64,000 bases of DNA, from positions 1 through 64,000 of the forward strand of contig NZ_JAGSXH010000021.1 of assembly GCF_018283645.1 (NCBI RefSeq), given 5' to 3'. Made by a program: the position numbers and the translations under genes. Every line of letters begins with the position of its first letter. Position 1 is the stretch's first letter. Below are positions 42,748 to 50,967 of this stretch, piece after piece. The notes beneath the pieces were generated by a model that was not told the origin of the DNA, ran no database searches, and was given only the letters and a program-made list of their open reading frames with translations. The DNA comes from Actinocrinis puniceicyclus. Its GTDB lineage: Bacteria; Actinomycetota; Actinomycetes; Streptomycetales; Catenulisporaceae.

Positions 42748-45129
42748 ATGACGGTGCCGATCAACCAGCGGATCGCCGAGGAATTGGGCGTCCGGGAGCG
42801 CCAGGTCGCGGCGGCGGTGGACTTGTTGGACGGCGGGGCGACCGTCCCCTTCATCGCCCGGTACCGCAAGGAGATCACCGGCGCGCTCGACGACACCCAG
42901 CTGCGCACCCTGGAGGAGCGGCTGCGGTACCTGCGTGAACTGGAGGAGCGGCGCTCCGCGATCCTCGAGTCGATCCGCAGCCAGGGCAAGCTCGACGACG
43001 CGTTGCAGGCGCAGATCCTCGCGGCCGACTCCAAGGCCCGGCTGGAGGACATCTACCTGCCGTTCAAGCCCAAGCGCCGCACCAAGGCGCAGATCGCCCG
43101 AGAAGCAGGCCTCGAACCGCTGGCGGACCTGCTGCTGGGCGACCCGTCGCAGGACCCGCAGGCTGCCGCGGCGCAGTACGTGGACGCCGACAAGGGCGTC
43201 GCGGACGCCGCCGCCGCGCTCGACGGGGCGCGGGCGATCCTGGTCGAGCGCTTCGCCGAGGACGCCGACCTGATCGGCGACCTGCGCGAGCGGATGTGGG
43301 AGCGCGGCCGGATCGTCTCGACGGTACGCGAGGGCAAGCAGGACGCGGGCGCGAAGTTCTCCGACTACTTCGAGTTCGCCGAACCCTTCACCACGCTGCC
43401 GTCGCACCGGGTGCTCGCCCTGCTGCGCGGCGAGAAGGAGGAGGTGCTCGACCTCGTCCTCGAACCGGAGGAGAGCGACCCCGCGGCCGCGCCGGCTCAG
43501 AACGTGACACCGCGCACCGGCTACGAGGTGCGCATCGCAGCCCGCTTCGACATCGCCGACCAGGGCCGGCCCGCGGACCGCTGGCTGCTGGACACGGTGC
43601 GCTGGGCTTGGCGCACGCGCATCCTGGTGCGCCTCGGCATCGACCTGCGGATGCGGCTGTGGCAGGCGGCCGAGGACGAGGCGGTGCGCGTCTTCGCGAC
43701 CAACCTGCGCGACCTGCTGCTCGCCGCGCCGGCCGGAACGCGCGCCACGATGGGCCTGGACCCCGGCTTCCGCACCGGAGTCAAAGTCGCCGTCGTGGAC
43801 GCCACCGGCAAGGTCCTGGCCACCACCGCGATCTACCCGCACGTGCCGCAGCAGCGCTGGGACGAGTCGATCGCGACCCTGGCGAAGCTGGCCGCGCAGC
43901 ACCGGGTCGACCTGATCGCCATCGGAAACGGCACCGCCTCGCGGGAGACGGACAAGCTGGCCGTGGACCTGATCGCCCGCCACCCCGAGCTCAAGCTGAC
44001 CAAGGTGCTCGTCTCCGAGGCCGGTGCCTCGGTCTACTCGGCCTCCGCGTACGCGTCGCGCGAACTGCCGGAGCTGGACGTCTCGCTGCGCGGCGCGGTC
44101 TCCATCGCGCGGCGCCTGCAGGACCCGCTGGCCGAGCTGGTGAAGATCGACCCGAAGTCGATCGGCGTCGGCCAGTACCAGCACGACCTGTCCGAATTCA
44201 AGCTCTCCCGCTCCCTCGACGCCGTCGTCGAGGACTGCGTCAACGCGGTCGGCGTGGACGTGAACACCGCCTCGGTGCCGCTGCTGGCGCGGGTGTCCGG
44301 CATCGGCGAAAGCCTCGCCGAGAACATCGTCGCGCACCGCGACGCCAACGGCCCGTTCCACACCCGGGCCGCGCTCAAGACCGTCTCCAGGCTCGGCCCG
44401 AAGGCATTCGAGCAGTGCGCCGGCTTCCTGCGCATCCCCGGCGGCGACGACCCGCTGGACGCCTCCGCGGTGCACCCGGAGGCGTACCCGGTCGTGCGCA
44501 GGATCCTTACCTCCACGAAACAGGAGATCAAGGCGCTGATCGGGAACTCGGCCGCGCTGCGTTCGCTCAAGCCGGCCGACTTCGTCGACGACACCTTCGG
44601 CCTGCCGACGGTCACCGACATCCTCAGGGAACTGGAGAAGCCGGGCCGCGACCCGCGACCGGCGTTCCGCACCGCCGTGTTCAAGGAGGGTGTGGAGAAG
44701 CCCTCCGATCTCCAGCCGGGCATGCTGCTGGAGGGCGTGGTGACCAACGTCGCCGCGTTCGGCGCGTTCGTCGACGTGGGCGTGCACCAGGACGGGCTCG
44801 TACACGTCTCGGCGATGTCGAAGAACTTCGTCAAGGACCCGCGCGAGGTGGTCAAGCCCGGGGACGTGGTGCGGGTCAAGGTGCTGGACGTGGACCTGCC
44901 GCGGCAGCGCATCTCGCTGACGCTGCGCCTCGACGACGAGCCGCAGCCGCCGCGCGGCGGCGGGCGCGGGCCGCAGGAGCGGCGCGAGGGCCCGCGGCGC
45001 GATCAGAACCCTGCAGGTGGCGGCCGGGACGAGCACAGGCGCGGGGAACGCGGCCGCGGCGCGGCCGGTGGCGGCGGTTCGCCGGATACCGCGCTGGCTG
45101 ATGCGCTGCGGCGCGCGGGTTTGGTTTAA
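42748..45129 (+). CDS. tex: Transcription accessory protein Tex
   Basis: 793-aa conserved RNA-binding factor acting with the transcription machinery. Tex N-terminal helical domain ([24 protein letters not shown] from about residue 18), YqgF-like nuclease fold ([19 protein letters not shown], about 333-352), helix-hairpin-helix repeats ([23 protein letters not shown], about 516-538) and S1 domain ([29 protein letters not shown], about 656-727). A Gly/Arg-rich RGG-like tail follows. GGAAG precedes ATG 42748. The best-conserved gene in the window. Confidence 0.97.
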   Translation: MTVPINQRIAEELGVRERQVAAAVDLLDGGATVPFIARYRKEITGALDDTQLRTLEERLRYLRELEERRSAILESIRSQGKLDDALQAQILAADSKARLEDIYLPFKPKRRTKAQIAREAGLEPLADLLLGDPSQDPQAAAAQYVDADKGVADAAAALDGARAILVERFAEDADLIGDLRERMWERGRIVSTVREGKQDAGAKFSDYFEFAEPFTTLPSHRVLALLRGEKEEVLDLVLEPEESDPAAAPAQNVTPRTGYEVRIAARFDIADQGRPADRWLLDTVRWAWRTRILVRLGIDLRMRLWQAAEDEAVRVFATNLRDLLLAAPAGTRATMGLDPGFRTGVKVAVVDATGKVLATTAIYPHVPQQRWDESIATLAKLAAQHRVDLIAIGNGTASRETDKLAVDLIARHPELKLTKVLVSEAGASVYSASAYASRELPELDVSLRGAVSIARRLQDPLAELVKIDPKSIGVGQYQHDLSEFKLSRSLDAVVEDCVNAVGVDVNTASVPLLARVSGIGESLAENIVAHRDANGPFHTRAALKTVSRLGPKAFEQCAGFLRIPGGDDPLDASAVHPEAYPVVRRILTSTKQEIKALIGNSAALRSLKPADFVDDTFGLPTVTDILRELEKPGRDPRPAFRTAVFKEGVEKPSDLQPGMLLEGVVTNVAAFGAFVDVGVHQDGLVHVSAMSKNFVKDPREVVKPGDVVRVKVLDVDLPRQRISLTLRLDDEPQPPRGGGRGPQERREGPRRDQNPAGGGRDEHRRGERGRGAAGGGGSPDTALADALRRAGLV

Positions 45130-45204
45130 TGGTCGCGAACAAGAACACGAAATCGTAACCACCCGGCAGCACTGCGTATCAGGAAGCGTGGGTACGAACC
45201 AGGG

Positions 45205-46623
45205 GTGAGCGCCGATTGGAGCACGCCGGGTCCGGACCGGCCGACGGACCCGCGCGACGAACTCGTCCAGGCCCTGCTCGGCCTGCGCTGGGCGTTGCCG
45301 CGCACCGACGCGGACGCCCGGGTGGCACTCGACCAGTTGTCCGGTGTCGCCGCGCGCCTCGGTCAGCTGGCCGGTGAGCCCGCCGATGCGCAGTCTCCGT
45401 GGGAAGGCCAGGTGCAGGCGCTGCTCGCGCAGGCCGGTTTCGCGCTGGACTGGTGGCGTCCGGTGCTCGACGACGTGGACCTGGACTGGACGCTCAACCA
45501 CCAGGCCCATCTGTCCGCCGACCTGGCCCGGATAGCCTCGGCCGGGGCGCGCATCCTCGACCAGTTCGCACCGTCCACGCCGCACCCGGGTGCCAACCCG
45601 CCGTCCGCGGTGACCCAGGGCCCGCCGCAGCCGCCGCCGCGGGTCGCCGCCGCGTTCGGCTCGGTGCCGGCGACCGCGATCGTCGACCCGCTGGCCAACT
45701 CCGGGCGGCACCGCCGGCCCGCCTACGAGTTCGACGTCCCGCAGTCGCCGCCGCGGCCGTCAGCCTCGGCGCCGCCGACGCCCGCGGCCGCGCCGCCGTT
45801 CGAGTCCTGGCCGCAGCAGCCGCAGCAGCCCGCGCCGCTGCCCGACACGCTCGATCCCGAACTGGAACGGCTGCTGCGCCCGCAGCAGCCGCAGCCGCAT
45901 GCGCCGGCGGAGCCGGCCGGCGTGCCGGGCGCAGCCGAGCCGGGCTCCGCGGGGCCGGCCGCCGCGGGGCCTCCCTTCTCCCACCCGGTCGCGTGGGCCG
46001 GGCCCGGCAGCGACATACCCGGCGGTGAGCCGCAGACCGATCCGGGCGGGCACCCCGACCGGCGCGGACCGCACGCGGGCATGGTCGTGCAGGCGGTGGG
46101 CATCCTCGGCGCGGTCGCGGCGCTGTCCTGGTGGGCGGTCAGCAGCCTGCACCTGGGCTCTGCGCCCGCCGGGCATCCCGCGGCGGCGCAGTCGCAGGGC
46201 GCGCATCCGGCCGCGTCGGCCTCCGCGAAGGCGCACCCGGCCGCGTCGCCGACGCCGCTTGCCACGCACTCCGCGGTCACCCCGGTGACCACGCCGCCGA
46301 CCTCGCCCCCGCCGCCGAACGCGGCGGGCGTCACCTCGATCCACGTCGAGCTGCTCGGCGGTAGCCCCACGGTGCATCAGGTCGCGATGATCCTCTCGGT
46401 GAACACCGCAGGCACGGGCCAGGTGACCGTCACCGTGGACTACTGGGGAACGAAGAACGGCGTTAAGAGCGACGAGCGCACCGCCTCGTGGACGCTCAGC
46501 GGCAAGACCGCCTACTCGATCGGCGCGTCGATCCCGGTGGACGCCTACTGCGGCGAGCAGGTCACGCTCAAGGCGGCCTCCGGGGACACCACCGCGACGC
46601 AGTCCACCAGCCCGGGCTGCTGA
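45205..46623 (+). CDS. Pro/Ala-rich single-pass membrane protein
   Basis: 472 aa, not recognised. A charged N-terminal helical domain (about 1-125, with LVQALLGLRWALPRTDADARVALDQLSGVAARLGQLAG), a disordered Pro/Gln/Ala stretch (about 125-290), one membrane helix (MVVQAVGILGAVAALSWWAVSSL, about 293-315), an Ala/Pro/Thr wall-spanning linker and a C-terminal beta domain (about 375-472) with a cysteine pair (DAYCGEQ ... SPGC). The outer domain resembles small Ig-like folds. Downstream of tex by 75 bp but with its own weak GTG start. Confidence 0.7.
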   Translation: MSADWSTPGPDRPTDPRDELVQALLGLRWALPRTDADARVALDQLSGVAARLGQLAGEPADAQSPWEGQVQALLAQAGFALDWWRPVLDDVDLDWTLNHQAHLSADLARIASAGARILDQFAPSTPHPGANPPSAVTQGPPQPPPRVAAAFGSVPATAIVDPLANSGRHRRPAYEFDVPQSPPRPSASAPPTPAAAPPFESWPQQPQQPAPLPDTLDPELERLLRPQQPQPHAPAEPAGVPGAAEPGSAGPAAAGPPFSHPVAWAGPGSDIPGGEPQTDPGGHPDRRGPHAGMVVQAVGILGAVAALSWWAVSSLHLGSAPAGHPAAAQSQGAHPAASASAKAHPAASPTPLATHSAVTPVTTPPTSPPPPNAAGVTSIHVELLGGSPTVHQVAMILSVNTAGTGQVTVTVDYWGTKNGVKSDERTASWTLSGKTAYSIGASIPVDAYCGEQVTLKAASGDTTATQSTSPGC

Positions 46624-46660
46624 CGCCGCGTCGGCGCACGACTCACGGCGCGTCAGCGAC

Positions 46661-46733
46661 AGCGGATCAGTGACTGCTGGTAAGTGACGGCGAGTCAGTC
46701 GGAGCGGATAAGTCAGAGCGGATCAGTGACTGC
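46661..46733. repeat. Direct repeats between convergent genes
   Basis: AGCGGATCAGTGACTGC occurs at 46661-46677 and 46717-46733, with a shortened variant AGCGGATAAGTCAG at 46703-46716 directly before the second. They fill the gap between the converging membrane-protein and PhzF genes. Confidence 0.7.
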
Positions 46734-46741
46734 GGGTCCGG

Positions 46742-47461
46742 TCACAGCGTGACGCGGCGCCAGCCGTCCGACACGACGCGCCCGCCGACTTCGGCCCACC
46801 CCGGCTCGGCGGCGGGCCGCGCGTGCAGCACCGATCCGCGGCCCTGGCGCACCGTGATCGGCCGGCGCAGCAGGTCGGCCAGCCGGATCGCGGCCGATCC
46901 GGTCGCCTCGTCCTCCGGCACCGCGACGTCCCCGGCGAACGTGCGGGCCCGCACCAGGCCGGCCGCCTCGTCGAGCCACGCCCAGAACTGGTGATGCGCG
47001 CGCTGCCCGGCGGCCTCGACCTCGAGCGCGTCGACCTCGGCGGGATCGTCGAGGCGCACGAACCGCCACGGCGGAGTATCCGCGATCGCGCCGCGGAACC
47101 ACACCACGGAGTCGCCCTCGTCCTGCTCGCGCCAGGCGGCCACGGGCGCGGCCAGGCGCGGTCGCAGCACCTCGGGCACCGCGCCGCCGGCCCGCTCGCC
47201 GAGTACCCACGCGACGCCGACGGTGGGGTGCCCGGCCAGGCGCAGTTCGGCTGCCGGGGTGAAGATGCGGAACCCGGCCCGCGGCTCGTCGTCCACGAAC
47301 ACGCTCTCGCTGAAGCCGAGGAGCGCGGTCAGCCGGATCCCCGACTCGGCCGGCAGCCGCGCCGCGTCGAAGACGACGGCCAGTTCGTTGCCGTGTCCGC
47401 CGGCGCGGTCGGCGAAGACCCGCAGGACCTGTACGTCCAGGGTTTCGGTCAAAGCGATCAC
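46742..47461 (-). CDS. PhzF family isomerase/epimerase
   Basis: 239 aa of the PhzF/diaminopimelate-epimerase fold. The N-terminal lobe has VQVLRVFADRAGGHGNELAVVFDA and the active-site glutamate region LLGFSESVFV, then FTPAAELRLAGHPTVGVA. The C-terminal lobe has VAVPEDEATGSAAIRLADLL. No other phenazine genes are nearby, so it is a general PhzF homologue of unknown substrate. AAAGGA lies 5 bases before GTG 47461. Confidence 0.88.
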   Translation of the reverse strand: MIALTETLDVQVLRVFADRAGGHGNELAVVFDAARLPAESGIRLTALLGFSESVFVDDEPRAGFRIFTPAAELRLAGHPTVGVAWVLGERAGGAVPEVLRPRLAAPVAAWREQDEGDSVVWFRGAIADTPPWRFVRLDDPAEVDALEVEAAGQRAHHQFWAWLDEAAGLVRARTFAGDVAVPEDEATGSAAIRLADLLRRPITVRQGRGSVLHARPAAEPGWAEVGGRVVSDGWRRVTL

Positions 47462-47477
47462 CGGTCCTTTCCGGCCC

Positions 47478-47489
47478 AAGATTAATCTT
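47478..47489. promoter_or_regulatory. Perfect palindrome AAGATTAATCTT upstream of the PhzF-like gene
   Basis: A 12-bp perfect palindrome of A/T-rich composition, 17 bases before the GTG and immediately left of a rightward -35 hexamer. TAATCT within it could be the leftward -10. An operator for a small dimeric regulator is likely. Confidence 0.5.
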
Positions 47490-47490
47490 C

Positions 47491-47520
47491 TTGCCCGGAC
47501 CGGCGCGATCGGCTTACCGT
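47491..47520 (+). promoter_or_regulatory. Candidate promoter for the mini-ORF leader
   Basis: TTGCCC (47491-47496), an 18-base spacer and TACCGT (47515-47520). Transcription would begin near 47527, just before the very strong ribosome site at 47535. Confidence 0.4.
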
Positions 47521-47550
47521 GTCCATACACCGAAGGGAGGTGATCCTGAA

Positions 47551-47589
47551 TTGAGTAGTGTCAGGACGCGTGAGGTGGCTGTCCGCTAG
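47551..47589 (+). CDS. Candidate 12-codon leader peptide
   Basis: TTG start and TAG stop give MSSVRTREVAVR. The ribosome site GGGAGGTGATCC (47535-47546) is nearly the full complement of the 16S 3' end, far stronger than any other in the window. No signal peptide or run of one amino acid is present. A short regulatory ORF at the head of a structured leader is the best reading; a chance ORF is possible. Confidence 0.4.
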   Translation: MSSVRTREVAVR

Positions 47590-47950
47590 CCGCCCCGCCC
47601 GCTTCGACAGGCTCGGCGGCGGGCGAATACCAGCAGTCACCCGGCCCGCAGGCTCACCGGCATCGTCCCCGGTGCCCTGCCGCGGCGGCCTTCCGAGACC
47701 GCCCGGTGGGGAAGCAGCCTGCGGGCCGTTCGCGTACGCTCGCGAGAACCGCGGCCCGCCGCTCTCGCGCAACGTCAACGGGTGATATCGCACTGTGAGA
47801 AGCCTCGCCACAGGTCGCAGCCGCAATAAGGATCAACGCGCTCGCTGTGCCTCATGGTGCGTATAACGAGTACTGTGGTCCCGAATACGGTCGTTTCTTT
47901 CCGCGCGTCGTGGATAAGCAGATGGCCTCGTGTGGACGTGATGACGCTGT
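47590..47950 (+). other. Structured non-coding leader before the second DUF574 gene
   Basis: No gene recognised. Several stems are visible: CACCGG/CCGGTG (about 47656-47685), and GCGGGCC/GGCCCGC enclosing a GTTCGCG/CTCGCGA-type inner stem (about 47724-47762). Together with the mini-ORF this resembles an attenuator-type 5' leader. Start position of the next gene and promoters within this stretch are uncertain. Confidence 0.35.
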
Positions 47951-48772
47951 GTGGAGGCGAGGACGCTGCACGCTCACGAGCTGGACCCGCATCGTCCCAA
48001 CCCGGCCCGGATGTATGACTACTACCTGGGCGGGTTCCACAACTTCGAGGCCGACCGGGAAGCCGCGGAGGCGGCGGAGTCCGCGTTCCCCGGGGTTCGC
48101 GCGGCCGCGCGGGCGAACCGGGACTTCGTGCGCCGCGCCGTGCGCTATCTGGTCGGCGAAGGCATCGACCAGTTCCTCGATCTCGGCTCAGGCGTGCCGA
48201 CCGCGGGGAACGTGCACGAGGTCGCGCAGGCGCTGAACCCGGACGCGCGTGTGGTCTACGTCGACGCCGAACCGGTCGTGGTGCACGCGGGCGAGGCGCT
48301 GCTGGCGAACAACGACCGGGCCCGGATCCTGCACGCCGACATCCGGCACGCCGAGGCGGTGCTCGGCGCGTCCGAGGTCGAGCAGTTGCTGCGGTTGGAC
48401 CGGCCGCTCGGCCTGATCATGGCCTCGGTGCTGCCGCACATCCCGGACTGCGACGACCCGGACACCCTGGTCGCCCGCTACGTCGCGGCGCTGGCGCCCG
48501 GCAGCTACCTGGTGCTCTCGCACGGGAGCATCGACGACTACAACGCCGCGGAGACCGGCGAGGTCTACGACGTCTACCGCGCCGCCACCAGCCCGATCAC
48601 CTCCCGGCCGGCCGCGCGCCTGACCGCCTGGTTCGACGGCCTGGACCTGGTGGAGCCCGGCGTGGTCGTGGTCACGCACTGGCACCCGGAACGCGGCGAC
48701 GTGCCGGCCAAGCTGCGGATCGCGCATCACGGCGGCGTGGCGCGCGTCCCGTGGCGGCCGGCGGCGCGCTGA
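47951..48772 (+). CDS. DUF574-type SAM-dependent methyltransferase (second copy)
   Basis: 273 aa of the same PF04672 family as 7452-8315. Shared landmarks: ARMYDYYLGGFHNFEADREAAE, DQFLDLGSGVPTAGN (SAM loop), ARVVYVDAEPVVVHAGEALL and LIMASVLPHIPD. The two copies are clearly diverged, not a recent duplication. GTG 47951 is the likely start, but no clear ribosome site precedes it. Substrate unknown. Confidence 0.88.
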   Translation: MEARTLHAHELDPHRPNPARMYDYYLGGFHNFEADREAAEAAESAFPGVRAAARANRDFVRRAVRYLVGEGIDQFLDLGSGVPTAGNVHEVAQALNPDARVVYVDAEPVVVHAGEALLANNDRARILHADIRHAEAVLGASEVEQLLRLDRPLGLIMASVLPHIPDCDDPDTLVARYVAALAPGSYLVLSHGSIDDYNAAETGEVYDVYRAATSPITSRPAARLTAWFDGLDLVEPGVVVVTHWHPERGDVPAKLRIAHHGGVARVPWRPAAR

Positions 48773-48775
48773 GCG

Positions 48776-49390
48776 TCAGTCCAGTGCCGCGCTGATCAGG
48801 GCCTCGGCGGCGGCCCTGGCCGGGGAGGCGGCCTGCGGGGTGTGGTCCATGCGCGCGGACACGCTCGCACCGTCGTAGAGCAGGTGCAGCTGCCAGGCCA
48901 GCAGTTCGGGGTCGGCGGCGCCGGCCTCCCGGGCCAGCTGTGTCAGCAGCTCCCGCATCCAGCCGCGGTATCCGTCGACGGCGGTCTCGATGGGGCTGCC
49001 CGGCCGGGCCTCGGCGGCGGCGTTGACGAACGCGCAGCCGTGGTAGTGCGGCTTGGCGAACGACTCGGACAGGACGTCGAAGACCGCGAGGAGTTTCTCG
49101 CGGGCGGTCTCGACGGGGTTCAGCCCGCTGAGCGTGTGCTCGCGCCGCGCCTGGAAACGCTGCTCGAGGTACGCGCGGATCAACTCGTCCTTGCTGCCGA
49201 AGGCGCTGTAGAGCGTCGCTTTCGCGACGCCCGCGCGTTCGATCACCCGGTCGATGCCGACCGTGTTCACGCCTTCCTCGTAGAACAGCTCGTTCGCGGC
49301 GGCCAGCAGGCGTTCGCGCGCCGAGAGGCGGGCGTGCTCGGTGGCCTGCCGTGCGGCGCGGTTCGCGGCGGCGGAGGTTTCAGCGGCCAT
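48776..49390 (-). CDS. TetR family repressor of the adjoining MFS gene
   Basis: 204 aa. N-terminal helix-turn-helix (LAAANELFYEEGVNTVGIDRVIERAGVAKATLYSAFGSKDELI, about 29-71), then a helical ligand domain with HGCAFVNAAAEARPG. Divergent from the MFS transporter, with two identical palindromes between them, so it most likely represses both genes. TATAGT ends 6 bases before the ATG (leaderless). Confidence 0.92.
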   Translation of the reverse strand: MAAETSAAANRAARQATEHARLSARERLLAAANELFYEEGVNTVGIDRVIERAGVAKATLYSAFGSKDELIRAYLEQRFQARREHTLSGLNPVETAREKLLAVFDVLSESFAKPHYHGCAFVNAAAEARPGSPIETAVDGYRGWMRELLTQLAREAGAADPELLAWQLHLLYDGASVSARMDHTPQAASPARAAAEALISAALD

Positions 49391-49393
49391 GCC

Positions 49394-49446
49394 TTGACTA
49401 TACCAGACCGGTCTGTCTAGGCTCTGGGAACAGACAGACCGGTCTG
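49394..49446. promoter_or_regulatory. Divergent promoters and twin TetR operators
   Basis: The palindrome CAGACCGGTCTG occurs at 49404-49415 and 49435-49446, 31 bp apart. The first lies between TTGACT (49394-49399) and TAGGCT (49418-49423) of the rightward promoter (18-base spacer); the second covers its start region. The leftward -10 TATAGT is at 49397-49402. This is a textbook autoregulated arrangement. Confidence 0.75.
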
Positions 49447-49567
49447 ACTGGCAATGCGGACCCGGTCTTCCGGACGGCCGTCAGCGTCGACGACGCCCGT
49501 CGCCCCCTTCTTCGCCGTTCCGCTTCGCCGTTCCAGCGACCGCGACCAGCCAGAGGAGCCGCGTCCG

Positions 49568-50860
49568 ATGTCCACCGCCACACAGTCGTCTACCGCCACA
49601 CAGTCGTCTGCCGCCGCACAGTCGTCTACCGCCGCACAGGCGCCGCACCGCGCCGCGTCCACGCCCGCCCGGCACGCCGATCGAAGGCGGCTGAGAGCGC
49701 TGCCGGACCGTGCCGCGTTCCACCTCCAGACCTCGATCGTCGTGACCTTCCTCGCCGCGTCCAGCGCCCCGACGCCCCTCTACGGGCGCTACCAGGCCCA
49801 ATGGCACTTCTCGCCGATCACCACCACGGCCGTGTTCGGCGTCTACGCGCTGGCCGTGCTCGGCGCGCTGCTGACCGTCGGCTCGCTGTCCGACCACGTC
49901 GGGCGCCGCCCCGTGCTCATCACCGCCATCGCGTTGCAGGCGGCATCCATGCTCGTGTTCAGCACCGCCGGGAGCGTCAGCGCACTGATGGCCGGGCGCG
50001 TCGTGCAGGGCGTCGCCACCGGCGGCGCGCTCGGCGCGGTCGGCGCGGGACTGCTCGACCTGCACCGGGCGAAGGGCACCATCACCAACGCCGTCGCCCC
50101 GCTGGCCGGCACCGCCACCGGTTCGCTGCTCTCCGGGGTGCTGGTGCGCTACCTGCCCGCGCCCGAACACCTCGTCTACCTCGTGCTGTTCGCGGCGTTC
50201 GCGGCGCAGGCGACCGGCGTGGCGCTGATGCGCGAGACCTCGGCGCGTGAAGACGGCGCGCTGGCCTCGCTGCGCCCGCGACTCGGCGTGCCGAGCGCGG
50301 CGCGCGGCCCGCTGCTCAAGGCCGCGCCCGTGCTGGTCGCGCTGTGGGCGCTGGCCGGGTTCTACGGCTCGGTCGGCCCCGCGGTCGTCGCCCTGGTGAC
50401 CGGTTCGCACTCACCCGTGCTCGGCGGACTGTCGCTGTTCGTCCTGGCCGCCAGCGGCGCGCTCGCGGTGCTGCTGCTGCGCGGCGCGCTCCCGCGCACG
50501 GTGATGCTGCTCGGCGCGCTGCTGCTGTCCGTCGGCGTGGTTGTCACCCTGATGGGCATGGAGACCCGCTCCGGTCTGGTGTTCTTCGTCGGAGCCGTCA
50601 TCGCCGGCGCCGGCTTCGGCGCGGGCTTCCAGGGCGCGATCCGCACCGTCGTCCCGCTCGCCGCGCCGCACGAGCGCTCCGGACTGCTCTCCACCGTCTA
50701 CGTGATCTCATACCTGGCGATGGGGCTGCCCGCGGTCGTCGGAGGGTTCCTGATCGTGCACGCCGGGCTGCTGCCGGCGGCCCGCGAATACGGCGCCGCG
50801 GTGGTGATACTGGCCGCCGGCGCCCTGGCCGCCGTCGCCCGCCCGGCCGCCCGGGTGTGA
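49568..50860 (+). CDS. MFS transporter, probable drug efflux
   Basis: 430 aa with about 12 membrane helices and the motif A-like loop GSLSDHVGRRPVLITAIALQ (about residues 102-121). RBS AGAGGAG precedes ATG 49568. The first 25 residues are a four-fold hexapeptide repeat STATQS-type, absent from usual family members. Its control by the divergent TetR protein favours toxic-compound export. Substrate unknown. Confidence 0.9.
   Translation: MSTATQSSTATQSSAAAQSSTAAQAPHRAASTPARHADRRRLRALPDRAAFHLQTSIVVTFLAASSAPTPLYGRYQAQWHFSPITTTAVFGVYALAVLGALLTVGSLSDHVGRRPVLITAIALQAASMLVFSTAGSVSALMAGRVVQGVATGGALGAVGAGLLDLHRAKGTITNAVAPLAGTATGSLLSGVLVRYLPAPEHLVYLVLFAAFAAQATGVALMRETSAREDGALASLRPRLGVPSAARGPLLKAAPVLVALWALAGFYGSVGPAVVALVTGSHSPVLGGLSLFVLAASGALAVLLLRGALPRTVMLLGALLLSVGVVVTLMGMETRSGLVFFVGAVIAGAGFGAGFQGAIRTVVPLAAPHERSGLLSTVYVISYLAMGLPAVVGGFLIVHAGLLPAAREYGAAVVILAAGALAAVARPAARV
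49571..49642. repeat. 18-bp tandem repeat, four units, within the MFS gene
   Basis: Units at 49571, 49589, 49607 and 49625, encoding STATQS, STATQS, SAAAQS and STAAQA at the cytoplasmic N-terminus. In-frame length changes would be tolerated. Confidence 0.85.
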
Positions 50861-50875
50861 AAGTTTCGCAGGTCC

Positions 50876-50936
50876 TTGACTTATGGAGCGCCCGCCGTAG
50901 CATCCGTTACCGCGCTTAACCGGTACAGGACCGGTT
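50876..50936 (+). promoter_or_regulatory. Promoter and inverted repeat of the CBM2-glycosidase gene
   Basis: TTGACT (50876-50881), a 16-base spacer and TAGCAT (50898-50903). Just after the expected start point lies AACCGGT (50918-50924) with ACCGGTT (50930-50936), a perfect inverted repeat around 5 bases, suited to repression of a polysaccharide-degrading enzyme. Confidence 0.6.
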
Positions 50937-50967
50937 GCGGCGGAGACCTTCCCCGGAGGGGGCCTGC

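Noticed and set aside
42604-45711. A 1035-codon open frame antisense to tex
   Set aside because: It has no recognisable domain, is rich in Arg, Gly and Val as expected for a mirrored GC-rich frame, and overlies a conserved gene.
46742-47461. Phenazine biosynthesis locus
   Set aside because: Only a PhzF-fold gene is present; no other phz gene adjoins it, and the family is widespread outside phenazine pathways.
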